DNA of 64,000 nucleotides. It comes from Kordiimonadaceae bacterium. GTDB taxonomy: Bacteria > Pseudomonadota > Alphaproteobacteria > Sphingomonadales > Emcibacteraceae. The stretch lies in the NCBI GenBank assembly GCA_024236295.1, contig JACKKT010000010.1, positions 58,683 to 122,682 on the forward strand. Direction: 5' to 3'. A program made the translations under genes and the position numbers. The notes beneath the pieces were generated by a model, which was not told the origin of the DNA, did not search any database, and was given only the letters and a program-made list of their open reading frames with translations. Positions 25,723 to 34,733 of this stretch are shown in pieces (position 1 is the stretch's first letter; each line of letters begins with the position of its first letter).

Positions 25723-26906
25723 CTGCAAAGATAACCGCGATGAAGCGGAACATTATCCTGTTTCTTAGCCAACTGGAACTGCATGACGACATGTCCTAAA
25801 TTCCTGAAAGCACATTCTGCGCTTGCCAGATAAAATTCCCACATTCTTAAAAAACGCTCGTCATATAGTTCAATTATTTTTTCTCTGTTCTGCTCAACCC
25901 GTTTACGCCATTCACATAATGTTTTGGCGTAATGCAGTCTTAAAATCTCAACATCGGTAATATAAAGGCCGCTTTTTTCAATTGCCGGAGCAATTTCGGA
26001 AAGGGCCGGTGCATAACCGCCTGGGAAAATATATTTCTTGGTCCAGGGGTCAGTTTCCCCAGGACCGTCAGCACGGGCTATGGTGTGGACAAGGGCGACA
26101 CCATCATCTTCGAGGCATTCATAAATTTTTCTGAAATAAGTTTTATATTGCTTGCGTCCGACATGTTCAAACATGCCAACAGATACAACACGGTCAAATT
26201 TTTCTTTCACATTGCGATAATCACAAAGCTCAAAATTAACACCATCAATTTTTTCTGCATTGGCATTTGCGACCTTTAACTGTTCTTCACTTAAAGTTAC
26301 ACCGGTTACCCTTGCACCAGTCCGCTTGTTGATATGAAGACTTAACCCACCCCAGCCGCAGCCAATATCCAGAACTTTATGTTCAGGCTTTAAGAGAAGC
26401 TTATTGGTGATCAGATCCATTTTATTAATCTGCGCTTGCTCAAGGCTGTCATCAGGATATTTGAAGACTGCTGAAGAATATTGCCTGTTGGCATCCAGAA
26501 ATAAATCATAAAGATCATCAGACAGATCATAGTGATGGGCAACGTTGTCTTTGGCTTTGGCAGCTTTATTAATTTGACCGAGCCAGCCTTTGAAACGACT
26601 GTATGGATCGCTACCCATTAGATGGAATGGGTTATCAGGACGCCATTCCATGTTTTTGGTAATAAGAGCAAGAAAATCATATACATTATGCGGTGGCTCA
26701 ATCGTTAGGCTACCGTCCATATAGGATTCACCTGCCTTTAGATCTGGCCAGAAGAATAGTTTCCATTTCACCGATTTGTTATGAAGTTTGATTGTAATTT
26801 CCGGATCAGGGCTTCCGGAAAATTTATGTATTTTTCCTTCTGCATCGATAACATTTAAAGTACCCTGTTTGATGAGCTTATTTAAGAATATTGATAATGG
26901 AAACAT
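25719..26906 (-). CDS. cfa: Cyclopropane-fatty-acyl-phospholipid synthase
   Basis: SAM-dependent methyltransferase that converts cis-unsaturated acyl chains of membrane phospholipids into cyclopropane chains; 395 aa, near the usual 380-400. The SAM-binding motif is VLDIGCGWGGLSLH. The family blocks SVGMFEHVGRKQYKTYF and KYIFPGGYAPALSE are present. It lies on the opposite strand inside the otherwise collinear protease-rarA-crcB-rluC block. It overlaps the rarA stop by 4 nt and has only a weak SD. Other members of this superfamily (mycolic acid-type) are less likely given length and motifs. Confidence 0.92.
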   Translation of the reverse strand: MFPLSIFLNKLIKQGTLNVIDAEGKIHKFSGSPDPEITIKLHNKSVKWKLFFWPDLKAGESYMDGSLTIEPPHNVYDFLALITKNMEWRPDNPFHLMGSDPYSRFKGWLGQINKAAKAKDNVAHHYDLSDDLYDLFLDANRQYSSAVFKYPDDSLEQAQINKMDLITNKLLLKPEHKVLDIGCGWGGLSLHINKRTGARVTGVTLSEEQLKVANANAEKIDGVNFELCDYRNVKEKFDRVVSVGMFEHVGRKQYKTYFRKIYECLEDDGVALVHTIARADGPGETDPWTKKYIFPGGYAPALSEIAPAIEKSGLYITDVEILRLHYAKTLCEWRKRVEQNREKIIELYDERFLRMWEFYLASAECAFRNLGHVVMQFQLAKKQDNVPLHRGYLCS

Positions 26907-27004
26907 GGATCACAGTTCTACGGTTTATAATCTAATAAAATTTGATTATTTTATAATTACGGGTAAAAGACAATAATGTAAACAGTTCTATGGGAGTGAT
27001 ATTT

Positions 27005-27382
27005 ATGAATATGATTTTAGCTGTGGCAGCAGGTGGGGCCATCGGTGCGACAGGACGATTTCTTGTTGGTCGATTGATGTTTAATATTATGGGTCCCGGA
27101 TTTCCATGGGGAACGTTTACGGTAAATATAGTTGGATCATTTCTGATTGGATTGCTGGTTGAGTTAATGGCCCTTCGCATTAATCTAGCCCACGAATGGC
27201 AGGGATTTATTGTCATAGGGATACTTGGAGGATTTACAACTTTTTCTTCTTTTTCAATGGAAGTAGGTTTGATGCTGGAGCGTGATCAGTTTTCCACAGC
27301 GGCCATTTATATCTTTGGCACCATGTTTGTCGGAATAGTCGCATTATTTGCCGGTATATTTGCCGGTCGTACAGTTCTATAA
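27005..27382 (+). CDS. crcB: Fluoride ion channel CrcB (Fluc)
   Basis: Dual-topology inner-membrane fluoride exporter, 125 aa with four hydrophobic segments. Family motifs are NIVGSFLIGLL and GGFTTFSSFSMEV (the Na+ and F- site region). The ATG at 27005 has SD GGGAG 8 nt upstream; an in-frame ATG at 26990 lies before that SD and is rejected. No fluoride riboswitch consensus is visible upstream. rluC follows 9 nt downstream. Confidence 0.93.
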   Translation: MNMILAVAAGGAIGATGRFLVGRLMFNIMGPGFPWGTFTVNIVGSFLIGLLVELMALRINLAHEWQGFIVIGILGGFTTFSSFSMEVGLMLERDQFSTAAIYIFGTMFVGIVALFAGIFAGRTVL

Positions 27383-27391
27383 GGATATTTT

Positions 27392-28381
27392 ATGTCAGGC
27401 GTAACATGGGAATATGTCAAGGATAGTGAAAGTGACTGGCGTCTTGATAAATGGTTTAAAGTTCATTTTCCGGGACTTAGTTATGGGCGATTGTCAAAAA
27501 TCCTGCGTAAGGGTGAAGTGCGTGTTGACGGGAAACGGGTAAAGGCAAACTTTCGACTTGAAGGCGGTATGGAAATCAGACTTCCACCATTGGGAAAGGA
27601 AGAAAGAGCACAGGTCGGCACTCCCAAAGCGGTTAAAAAATTCTCAGATGACGATGCAGCCCTGATGCGCAATATGGTCATCTTTCAGGATGACAGTGTT
27701 ATTGTGCTTAATAAACTGCCGGGGCTTGCGGTACAGGGGGGGACAAATACACCACGTCATGTTGATGGCATGCTGGGCGCATTGCAGGGAAAGTCAAAAG
27801 AAAAACCGAAACTGGTTCATCGGATAGATAAAGATACCAGTGGGATTCTGGTAATTGCCCGCACGGCTGCGAGTGCAAAAAAACTTACCGAAAGTTTTAA
27901 AAAAAGAAAAACCAATAAAATATACTGGGCGCTGGTAAAAGGTCGGCCCAGCCAGATGGAAGGGGTCATTCAGGCACCGCTTGATAAGGAACCGGGTACT
28001 CGGGGGGAGCGAATGACAGTTTCAGATGACGGGAAACGCGCGGTGACTGATTTTAAAATGATGGATAGCGCCGCAGGTACGGCAACCTGGATGGCCTTTA
28101 GGCCAGTAACCGGGCGAACTCATCAGATCAGGGTCCATGCAACATTGCTCGGAACGCCGATTGTCGGAGACGGTAAATATGGCGGCAAGGATGCTTTCAT
28201 TGACGGCCCCGTCAGCAGGAAACTTCATCTGCATGCGAGATCTCTTGACATCGACCATCCTGATGGTGGCACTTTATCGGTAAAGGCGGCACTCCCCACT
28301 CACATGAAGGAAAGCTGGGCATTATTTGGTTTTGATGACGATGATATCAGCAATCCGTTCGAGGAAATGGATGATGCCTAA
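27392..28381 (+). CDS. RluC/RluD-type 23S rRNA pseudouridine synthase
   Basis: Isomerises uridines in rRNA, 329 aa. An S4 RNA-binding domain (about residues 17-66, YGRLSKILRKGEVRVDGK) precedes the catalytic domain. The active-site motif is HRIDKDTSGILV with catalytic Asp146. GRTHQIRVHATLLG and the C-terminal HARSLDIDHPDG complete the RluA-family signature. RluC (sites 955/2504/2580 in E. coli) is the usual assignment in this neighbourhood, but the exact target is not determined by sequence. The 3' end overlaps the next gene by about 11 nt. Confidence 0.92.
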   Translation: MSGVTWEYVKDSESDWRLDKWFKVHFPGLSYGRLSKILRKGEVRVDGKRVKANFRLEGGMEIRLPPLGKEERAQVGTPKAVKKFSDDDAALMRNMVIFQDDSVIVLNKLPGLAVQGGTNTPRHVDGMLGALQGKSKEKPKLVHRIDKDTSGILVIARTAASAKKLTESFKKRKTNKIYWALVKGRPSQMEGVIQAPLDKEPGTRGERMTVSDDGKRAVTDFKMMDSAAGTATWMAFRPVTGRTHQIRVHATLLGTPIVGDGKYGGKDAFIDGPVSRKLHLHARSLDIDHPDGGTLSVKAALPTHMKESWALFGFDDDDISNPFEEMDDA

Positions 28382-29036
28382 TGACCTGAAGCTGGCAATA
28401 TTTGATTGTGATGGAACGCTGGTTGATGGCCAGCATATGATTATAAGTTCCATGAAAATGGCCAGTGAGAAATGTAATATTCCTTATCCCGGTGATGAAT
28501 CGGTCAGGCGAATTGTCGGGCTTTCACTTTATGAAGCGATCACGAAAGTTTATCCTGACCTAAAAGAAGTTGATCATAGTTGGCTTCAGAAGGAATTTAT
28601 TGAGCATTTCCAGTTTTTAAGAACGCTGGATGACCAGCATGAGCCTTTATATGACGGAGTAAGGGAAGTGATCCTTGAACTTGATCGGATGGGTATATTA
28701 CTTGGGATCGCGACGGGTAAGTCTTCAAGAGGGTTAAAAAAAACACTTCATAATCACGGGCTAGAAGGACATTTTGTTACCCTGAATACAGCGGATGATG
28801 GTCCAGGCAAACCCGACCCGTCAATGATTAATGTTGCACTTGCGGAAACAGGGGTCAAAAAAGAAAATGCTGTCATGATTGGTGATACCTCCTATGATAT
28901 GATTATGGCAAAACAGGCTGGCGTCAGGTCGGTTGGTGTTACATGGGGCTATCATGAAACACATGAGTTAATATCGTCTGGAGCACATCACATAATCAGT
29001 CATATTTCCGAATTAGTCGAATTGATGAAAGAGTAA
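28371..29036 (+). CDS. HAD-IA family hydrolase, phosphoglycolate phosphatase-like
   Basis: Probable cytosolic phosphatase, about 221 aa. HAD motif I is FDCDGTLVDG (Asp12 nucleophile, Asp14 acid/base counted from 28371), motif II is GIATGKSS, and motifs III/IV are KPDP and GDTSYDM. A helical cap lies between motifs I and II. The start is ambiguous: ATG codons at 28371 and 28374 both follow SD GAGGA, inside the end of the pseudouridine synthase gene. Gph-like by motifs; the substrate is unknown. Confidence 0.88.
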   Translation: MMPNDLKLAIFDCDGTLVDGQHMIISSMKMASEKCNIPYPGDESVRRIVGLSLYEAITKVYPDLKEVDHSWLQKEFIEHFQFLRTLDDQHEPLYDGVREVILELDRMGILLGIATGKSSRGLKKTLHNHGLEGHFVTLNTADDGPGKPDPSMINVALAETGVKKENAVMIGDTSYDMIMAKQAGVRSVGVTWGYHETHELISSGAHHIISHISELVELMKE

Positions 29037-29735
29037 ATGAAAAGATTTTATAAGAAAGTAACCGTAGAAAATGAAAATGATGGATTTTTCGTTTTACTGG
29101 ATGGAAAAAAAGTAAAAACGCCAGAAAAAAGTCCTTGTCTCATGCCAACCAGAAAATTGGCAGAAGCCGTTGCAAAAGAATGGAATGATCAGGTTAAGGC
29201 AATAATACCGGCTACAATGCCCATTTTTAAACTTGTAAATACGGCGATTGACCGTGTTGGGAAAAGAAGAGATGAGCTTATAAGCGAATTGGTCAGTTTT
29301 GCGGGCAGTGATCAGATTTGTTATCGTGCTGAAGCACCTGATACTCTTGTAAAATTACAGGATAGTACTTGGAACCCTTTACTGGACTGGTTAAAGAATA
29401 AATTCGACATAAAGTTAAAGTTATCGGCGGGCATAATTTTTGTTGAACAGGATGGTGAGCAACTGGATAAATTTCGTACAATATTTGAAAATATTGAAAG
29501 TTTTGAGCTTACGGCACTTTATACAATGGTCACCGTCACCGGTTCTGTAACGATAGGTTTAAGCCTTTTTAATGGTCACAGTAGCTTTGAACAGGCTTGG
29601 GAAGCCGGACATCTGGATGAGAATTTTCAGGCGTCGGAATGGGGAATTGATGAAGAAGCAGAACAAAGAAGATCTGCACTGAAAGCTGAACTGGCAAATG
29701 CCGAATATTTTCTAAATCTGGTTCGACACGCTTGA
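29037..29735 (+). CDS. ATP12 family F1-ATPase assembly chaperone
   Basis: Homologue of mitochondrial Atp12p, which chaperones the F1 alpha subunit; 232 aa. Recognised by RFYKKVTVENENDGFFVLLD, LDGKKVKTPEK and PMFKL-like blocks, and by AWEAGHLDENFQASEWGIDEEAEQR split near the C-terminus. It starts immediately after the stop of the HAD gene with no gap, so it is co-translated. The family is found in mitochondria and alphaproteobacteria and so supports the taxonomic call. Confidence 0.9.
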   Translation: MKRFYKKVTVENENDGFFVLLDGKKVKTPEKSPCLMPTRKLAEAVAKEWNDQVKAIIPATMPIFKLVNTAIDRVGKRRDELISELVSFAGSDQICYRAEAPDTLVKLQDSTWNPLLDWLKNKFDIKLKLSAGIIFVEQDGEQLDKFRTIFENIESFELTALYTMVTVTGSVTIGLSLFNGHSSFEQAWEAGHLDENFQASEWGIDEEAEQRRSALKAELANAEYFLNLVRHA

Positions 29736-29768
29736 CTTAAAAAATAGGTTGTAGGGCAGGGTAATTAT

Positions 29769-29788
29769 ATGTTACTGATTGGTAACAT
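29769..29788 (+). promoter_or_regulatory. Perfect 7-6-7 dyad in front of pccB
   Basis: ATGTTAC (29769-29775) and GTAACAT (29782-29788) form a perfect palindrome with a 6-nt centre, 19 nt before the pccB ATG and followed by TTTTG. It could be an operator for a propionate/branched-chain regulator, a weak terminator after the ATP12 gene, or an mRNA hairpin near the SD (GGGAGAG). A promoter could not be identified with confidence. Confidence 0.4.
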
Positions 29789-29807
29789 TTTTGTTGGGAG
29801 AGAATAA

Positions 29808-31340
29808 ATGCAGGATATCCTTGATAAATTGGAGGAAAGGCGGCAGTCCGCCCGTTTAGGCGGCGGTGAGGCACGAATTAAAGCCCAACATGCCAAAGGG
29901 AAGCTTACGGCGCGTGAGAGGATTGAACTGCTTGTGGATGCAGGTAGTTTCGAAGAATATGACATGTTTAAAGAACATCGTTCTATTGATTTCGGCATGG
30001 AAAATAACAAAGTGGCCGGAGATGGAGTTGTCATAGGGTCCGGAACCGTCAATGGGCGGCTGATTTTTGTATATAGTCAGGATTTTACGGTTTTTGGTGG
30101 ATCGCTTTCAGAAACACATGCCGAAAAAATCTGTAAGATTATGGAAATGGCGATGAAAAACGGTGCACCGATTATCGGTATCAACGATTCCGGTGGGGCC
30201 CGTATTCAGGAAGGGGTATCGGCGCTTGCCGGATATGCAGAAGTCTTTCAGCAGAATGTACTGGCGTCCGGCGTCGTGCCGCAAATATCCCTTATAATGG
30301 GTCCCTGTGCCGGTGGGGCGGTTTATTCACCGGCTATGACTGATTTCATTTTTATGGTCAAGGATAGTTCCTATATGTTCGTGACCGGCCCCGATGTTGT
30401 TAAAACGGTGACCAATGAAACCGTAACCCAGGAAGAACTTGGTGGGGCAACCACTCATACCGTCCGTTCCGGTGTAGCGGATCATGCCTATGAAAATGAT
30501 GTGGAAGCCATTAAACAGACAAGACGTCTGATCGATTTTCTGCCTCTTAATAACAAGGAAAAGCCACCGACAAGGCAGACATTTGATAAACATGACCGTG
30601 AAGAAGAATCGCTTGACAGTCTTATCCCGGCCAACCCAAACCATCCTTATGATATGCATGAGCTGATCAGAAAAACCGTCGATGAAGGCGATTTTTTTGA
30701 AATTCAGCCAAAATATGCCAAAAATATCATTACCGGATTTGCCCGGATAGAAGGCTCAACAGTCGGTATTGTTGCCAATCAGCCTATGGTGTTGGCTGGG
30801 TGTCTTGATAATGATTCATCCAGAAAAGCGTCACGCTTCGTGCGGTTCTGTGACTGTTTCAGTATCCCAATCATTACTTATGTTGATGTTCCTGGGTTCC
30901 TGCCGGGTACGGCGCAGGAATATGGCGGGGTGATCAAACATGGGGCCAAGTTGCTTTTTGCTTATGGTGAAGCGACGGTTCCAAAAATAACGATTATTAC
31001 ACGTAAAGCCTATGGCGGTGCCTATGATGTGATGGCCTCTAAGCATTTGCGCGGGGACCTTAATTTCGCATGGCCAACGGCGGAAATTGCTGTAATGGGC
31101 GCGGAAGGGGCAGTAAAAATTATTTTCAGGGAAGAAGCAAAAGACCCAGAAAAACTCGTCGCAAAAACAAATGAATATTCAGAAAAATTTGCAAATCCAT
31201 TTGTTGCTGCCCGACGCGGGTATATTGATGATGTGATCATGCCTCACGCGACCAGACGACGGATCAGCCGAGGTCTTAGAATGCTTAAAAATAAATCTCT
31301 CCAGAATCCCTGGAAAAAACACGACAATATACCGCTTTAG
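29808..31340 (+). CDS. pccB: Propionyl-CoA carboxylase beta subunit (carboxyltransferase)
   Basis: Transfers CO2 from carboxybiotin to propionyl-CoA, giving methylmalonyl-CoA; 510 aa, typical for PccB. Two crotonase-like halves are present. The N-half carries INDSGGARIQEGVSALAGY and GPCAGGAVYSPA, and the C-half carries VDVPGFLPGTAQEYGGVIKH and YGGAYDVMASKHLRGD. Paired with pccA 9 nt downstream. The Asp/Ala choice that separates acetyl- from propionyl-CoA carboxylases was not resolved, but length and pairing favour PCC. Confidence 0.92.
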   Translation: MQDILDKLEERRQSARLGGGEARIKAQHAKGKLTARERIELLVDAGSFEEYDMFKEHRSIDFGMENNKVAGDGVVIGSGTVNGRLIFVYSQDFTVFGGSLSETHAEKICKIMEMAMKNGAPIIGINDSGGARIQEGVSALAGYAEVFQQNVLASGVVPQISLIMGPCAGGAVYSPAMTDFIFMVKDSSYMFVTGPDVVKTVTNETVTQEELGGATTHTVRSGVADHAYENDVEAIKQTRRLIDFLPLNNKEKPPTRQTFDKHDREEESLDSLIPANPNHPYDMHELIRKTVDEGDFFEIQPKYAKNIITGFARIEGSTVGIVANQPMVLAGCLDNDSSRKASRFVRFCDCFSIPIITYVDVPGFLPGTAQEYGGVIKHGAKLLFAYGEATVPKITIITRKAYGGAYDVMASKHLRGDLNFAWPTAEIAVMGAEGAVKIIFREEAKDPEKLVAKTNEYSEKFANPFVAARRGYIDDVIMPHATRRRISRGLRMLKNKSLQNPWKKHDNIPL

Positions 31341-31349
31341 GAGTGATAG

Positions 31350-33335
31350 ATGTTTAAAAAAATTCTTATAGCAAACCGTGGCGAAATTGCCTGTCGTGTT
31401 ATTAAAACGGCCCGAAAAATGGGTATTGCTACAGTAGCGGTTTATTCAGATGTAGATGCCGATGCCCTTCATGTCAGGATGGCAGATGAAAAAGTTCATA
31501 TTGGTCCTGCCCCTGCCATAGAGAGTTACCTGGATGCAGAAAAAATAATAGCTGCGGCAAAAACCGCTGGCGCAGATGCCATTCATCCGGGGTATGGTTT
31601 TTTATCAGAAAATGCTGAATTTTGCGAAAAACTGGAAGCGGAAGGAATAACATTTATTGGACCCAACAGGAACGCAATAGGTGTTATGGGTGATAAAATA
31701 TCCTCTAAAAAACTGGCGGAAAAAGCTGGGGTCAATACTATTCCCGGTTATCTTGGTGTTATTAAAGACGCTGAAGAAGCGATAAAGGTAGCAAATGAAA
31801 TTGGCTATCCTGTCATGTTAAAGGCATCCGCCGGTGGTGGTGGTAAAGGCATGCGTGTTGTATATAATGACAACGAGGCCCGGGAAGGGTTTAAATCCGC
31901 CGTTAATGAGGCAAAATCAAGCTTTGGCGATGATCGTGTTTTTGCGGAAAAATTCATTGAAAACCCAAGGCATATTGAAATCCAGGTGCTTGGCGATAAC
32001 CATGGCAATGTGATTTATCTTGCAGAGCGGGAATGTTCAATCCAGCGCAGACATCAAAAAGTAATTGAGGAAGCGCCAAGCTCGTTTCTTCATATGGAAA
32101 CGCGCGTAAAAATGGGTAATCAGTCTGTCGCCCTTGCAAAAGCGGTAACCTATAATTCCGCTGGCACCGTAGAATTTATTGTTGATAAAGACCAGAATTT
32201 TTATTTTCTGGAAATGAATACAAGGCTTCAGGTCGAGCATCCGGTGACCGAGCTGATCACAGGGATAGACCTTGTCGAACAGATGATCAGAGTGGCTGCA
32301 GGTGAAAGTCTGTTCATTACACAGGATAAAGTTATGATCAATGGCTGGGCAATCGAAGCCCGTGTCTATGCGGAAGATCCGCTTCGTGGCTTCCTGCCTT
32401 CGACCGGACGTGTCACAAATTATATTGAGCCCGAACAGAATGAAAATATTCGCATAGATAGTGGTATTTTTGAGGGAAGCGAAATTAGTATTTATTATGA
32501 CCCGATGATTTCCAAGGTTATTACTTATGGTTCTGACCGCGATGAGGCAATAGCAAAATTGCGGCTTGCACTTAATGAATATTATATACGGGGGGTAGGT
32601 CACAATATTGCTTTTCTATCAGACGTTCTCAAATCCCCGCGTTTCCAAAGCGGTGACATTTCAACCAAATTTATTGAAGAAGAATATGAAGACGGCTTTA
32701 ATGGCGGTAGCATAAGCCTTGAAGCGTGGAATATTATGATAGCTGTGGCAACCACAGTGCATTCCTGTGAGGTGGGGCGGCAGTCAACCATAAGTGGCCG
32801 CATGAATGAAGATAGCAGCTCTTTCTCAGAAACCTGGCATGTGCAGATTGATGGCGAAGTTCAAACAGCCAATTTTTTGATTACACAGGATGGCTGTAAT
32901 GTCATTACAGGGGGGCTGGTTTATAGTGTTGAAACGCTCTGGGCACCGGGGATGCCAGTATTTTCGGCGGTCATCAATGATGAAAAAGTGAGCGTTGAAG
33001 TTGAATATCTATCTGACGGCTACCGTCTGACTTATGATGGTGCCAGTGAGATTATTCATGTCAGAAGCCAGCGAGAACATGAATTGGCATCATATATGAT
33101 TGAAAAAGCCCCTGTTGATATGTCAAAATACCTTCAATGTCCGATGCCTGGCCTTGTTGTCTCAATTGATGTGGCAGAAGGTGAGGAAGTAAAAGAAGGT
33201 CAGAAGCTTTGTGTAATTGAGGCCATGAAAATGGAAAATATACTCTGCGCAGAACAGGATGGAAAAGTTTCAAAAATTTCAGCAGTGGCAGGAGGAAGTC
33301 TTGCAGTGGATGAAATCATTATGGAATTTGAGTAA
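31350..33335 (+). CDS. pccA: Propionyl-CoA carboxylase alpha subunit (biotin carboxylase + BCCP)
   Basis: ATP-dependent biotin carboxylase fused to a biotin carrier, 661 aa. It has the biotin carboxylase N-domain (KILIANRGEIACRVI), an ATP-grasp domain with the Gly-rich loop KASAGGGGKGMRV, and the catalytic segment FLEMNTRLQVEHPVTE. A linking BT domain follows. The C-terminal BCCP domain has the biotin-attachment motif EAMKMEN about 30 residues from the end. SD TAGGAGTG. Mutase and epimerase genes of the methylmalonyl-CoA route are not in this window. Confidence 0.93.
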   Translation: MFKKILIANRGEIACRVIKTARKMGIATVAVYSDVDADALHVRMADEKVHIGPAPAIESYLDAEKIIAAAKTAGADAIHPGYGFLSENAEFCEKLEAEGITFIGPNRNAIGVMGDKISSKKLAEKAGVNTIPGYLGVIKDAEEAIKVANEIGYPVMLKASAGGGGKGMRVVYNDNEAREGFKSAVNEAKSSFGDDRVFAEKFIENPRHIEIQVLGDNHGNVIYLAERECSIQRRHQKVIEEAPSSFLHMETRVKMGNQSVALAKAVTYNSAGTVEFIVDKDQNFYFLEMNTRLQVEHPVTELITGIDLVEQMIRVAAGESLFITQDKVMINGWAIEARVYAEDPLRGFLPSTGRVTNYIEPEQNENIRIDSGIFEGSEISIYYDPMISKVITYGSDRDEAIAKLRLALNEYYIRGVGHNIAFLSDVLKSPRFQSGDISTKFIEEEYEDGFNGGSISLEAWNIMIAVATTVHSCEVGRQSTISGRMNEDSSSFSETWHVQIDGEVQTANFLITQDGCNVITGGLVYSVETLWAPGMPVFSAVINDEKVSVEVEYLSDGYRLTYDGASEIIHVRSQREHELASYMIEKAPVDMSKYLQCPMPGLVVSIDVAEGEEVKEGQKLCVIEAMKMENILCAEQDGKVSKISAVAGGSLAVDEIIMEFE

Positions 33336-33338
33336 TCA

Positions 33339-33653
33339 ATGCTTGAGCCAGGCCACATAGCGCGTCGGCTGTTGATCAGCGGCCGAGTACAAGGGGTATT
33401 TTATCGTGACTGGACAGTTAGACACGCAAGAGAGTTGCATCTGGATGGCTGGGTCAGGAACAGAACAGATGGTACTGTAGAGGCGCTTATTGTTGGTCCG
33501 GAAGAAGATGTGAATAAAATGGTTAAATATTGCCAAAATGGTCCTCCCAGATCAAAGGTGGACAATATTGAAATTTCAGAAGCGATCGGCATTACCAAAA
33601 AAGGTTTTTTCCAGAAACCAACTGTCAATGTTCAGGAACGTCGAGGGCACTAA
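33339..33653 (+). CDS. Acylphosphatase
   Basis: Small cytosolic enzyme hydrolysing acyl phosphates, 104 aa. The active site is GRVQGVFYRDW with catalytic Arg23, and DGWVRNRTDGTVEA with Asn41; the alpha-beta sandwich length is normal. It starts 3 nt after pccA, so it is probably the last gene of the pcc operon. Its TAA overlaps the TAG of the convergent lipB by sharing CTAA. Confidence 0.93.
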   Translation: MLEPGHIARRLLISGRVQGVFYRDWTVRHARELHLDGWVRNRTDGTVEALIVGPEEDVNKMVKYCQNGPPRSKVDNIEISEAIGITKKGFFQKPTVNVQERRGH

Positions 33654-34294
33654 ACCTGATATTCAAAAATTTCCGACCACGTATTTTTGAGTGCGGCATC
33701 AAGGTCATTCATATTAACGGGCAGCCCTAGATCTACTAGTGAAGTGACCCCGTGTTCTGATATGCCACAGGGGACAATTCCACCATAATGGCTGAGATCC
33801 GGTTCAACATTGATACAAATTCCATGAAAAGTAACCCATTTTCTTACCCTGACACCAATGGCGGCAATTTTGTCTTCGCGGCCTCCATCACGCTCAACCC
33901 AGACACCAACCCGCCCTTCGCGTGTTTCACCTTTAACATTGAATTGAGCTAATGTATTGATCACCCATTTTTCAAGATTTGCGACAAACTGCCTTACATC
34001 ACGGCCTCGTTTATTTAAATCAAGCATAACATATGCTACCCGCTGCCCAGGTCCATGATAAGTATATTGACCGCCCCGTCCGGCATCATATACGGGGAAA
34101 CGGTTTGGTGACAACAAATCTGAAATTTTAGAAGAAGTTCCTGCCGTATATAGCGGTGGATGTTCCACAAGCCAGACAAGTTCACTTTCATTTCCCGAAT
34201 TGATGTCGGCAACACGCTTTTCCATAAAGTCGATGGCCTGCTGATAGTCGGTCAGGCCGTTGCTTATTTTCCATGCTATTTTATCAGAAGCCAT
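33650..34294 (-). CDS. lipB: Octanoyl-[acyl-carrier-protein]--protein N-octanoyltransferase
   Basis: Moves octanoyl from ACP to lipoyl domains, the first step of lipoate synthesis; 214 aa. The signature GRGGQYTYHGPGQRVAY, the catalytic Lys in VRKWVTFHGI and the catalytic Cys in VPCGISEHGVTSL are all present. Stands alone on the minus strand, divergent from the FliN-like gene and convergent with acylphosphatase (4-nt overlap). Confidence 0.96.
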   Translation of the reverse strand: MASDKIAWKISNGLTDYQQAIDFMEKRVADINSGNESELVWLVEHPPLYTAGTSSKISDLLSPNRFPVYDAGRGGQYTYHGPGQRVAYVMLDLNKRGRDVRQFVANLEKWVINTLAQFNVKGETREGRVGVWVERDGGREDKIAAIGVRVRKWVTFHGICINVEPDLSHYGGIVPCGISEHGVTSLVDLGLPVNMNDLDAALKNTWSEIFEYQV

Positions 34295-34307
34295 GTTATT
34301 TATATCT

Positions 34308-34337
34308 TTGCAAAATTAACCAAAAAATAACTATAAT
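34308..34337 (+). promoter_or_regulatory. Promoter of the FliN-like gene
   Basis: TTGCAA at 34308-34313 and a perfect TATAAT at 34332-34337, 18-bp spacing, lie in the 103-bp divergent gap next to lipB. The expected start near 34344 leaves a 5' UTR of about 55 nt. Confidence 0.65.
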
Positions 34338-34397
34338 GTTTCACTGTTGGTGGTATATATTTATATCACGCCCACGTGAAGTATAAAGGCTTATTAA

Positions 34398-34655
34398 ATG
34401 TCACAAGCAATTGAAGATGTTGAAATTGAACTTACCGTCGTACTTGGCCAGAGCATGATGCCGGTAAAGCAGCTATTGAAATTAGGACGTGGGGCAGTCA
34501 TTGAACTTCAGGAACATTGTGATAGTCCTGTGAAAATTTATGCCAATGGTGAACTGATTGCCAAGGGTGAAATTATGGTTTCCGGCGAAAATATAGGCAT
34601 TACGTTGCTTGAGGGTGTTAAGAGTTTTCGTGAACTTGGTTTTATAAAAAAATAA
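34398..34655 (+). CDS. Stand-alone FliN/SpoA C-terminal domain protein
   Basis: An 85-aa protein that is essentially one SpoA (FliM/FliN C-terminal) domain. It runs VEIELTVVLGQSMMPVKQLL, GRGAVIELQEHCDSPVKIY, NGELIAKGEIMV and ends GFIKK. FliN forms the C-ring of the flagellar switch. No other flagellar gene is nearby, and the N-terminal extension of classical FliN is absent. It could be the real FliN of a dispersed flagellar set or a repurposed SpoA domain. Own promoter; monocistronic between lipB and a tRNA gene. Confidence 0.8.
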   Translation: MSQAIEDVEIELTVVLGQSMMPVKQLLKLGRGAVIELQEHCDSPVKIYANGELIAKGEIMVSGENIGITLLEGVKSFRELGFIKK

Positions 34656-34733
34656 CAGTACTTGCATATTTCTATTGCACTTGCCTGTTTCATTTGATAC
34701 TTCACCACAATTGATTTACCAAACTACGAATAT

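Noticed and set aside
26907..27004. Fluoride riboswitch upstream of crcB
   Set aside because: The 98-nt gap shows no pseudoknot-forming consensus of the crcB motif; it is AT-rich, with only a plain SD.
26912..27379. Three copies of ACAGTTCTA (26912, 26982, 27371) around crcB, possible insertion footprint of cfa
   Set aside because: The 9-mer does not flank both sides of cfa and one copy lies inside crcB; this is within chance for AT-rich DNA.
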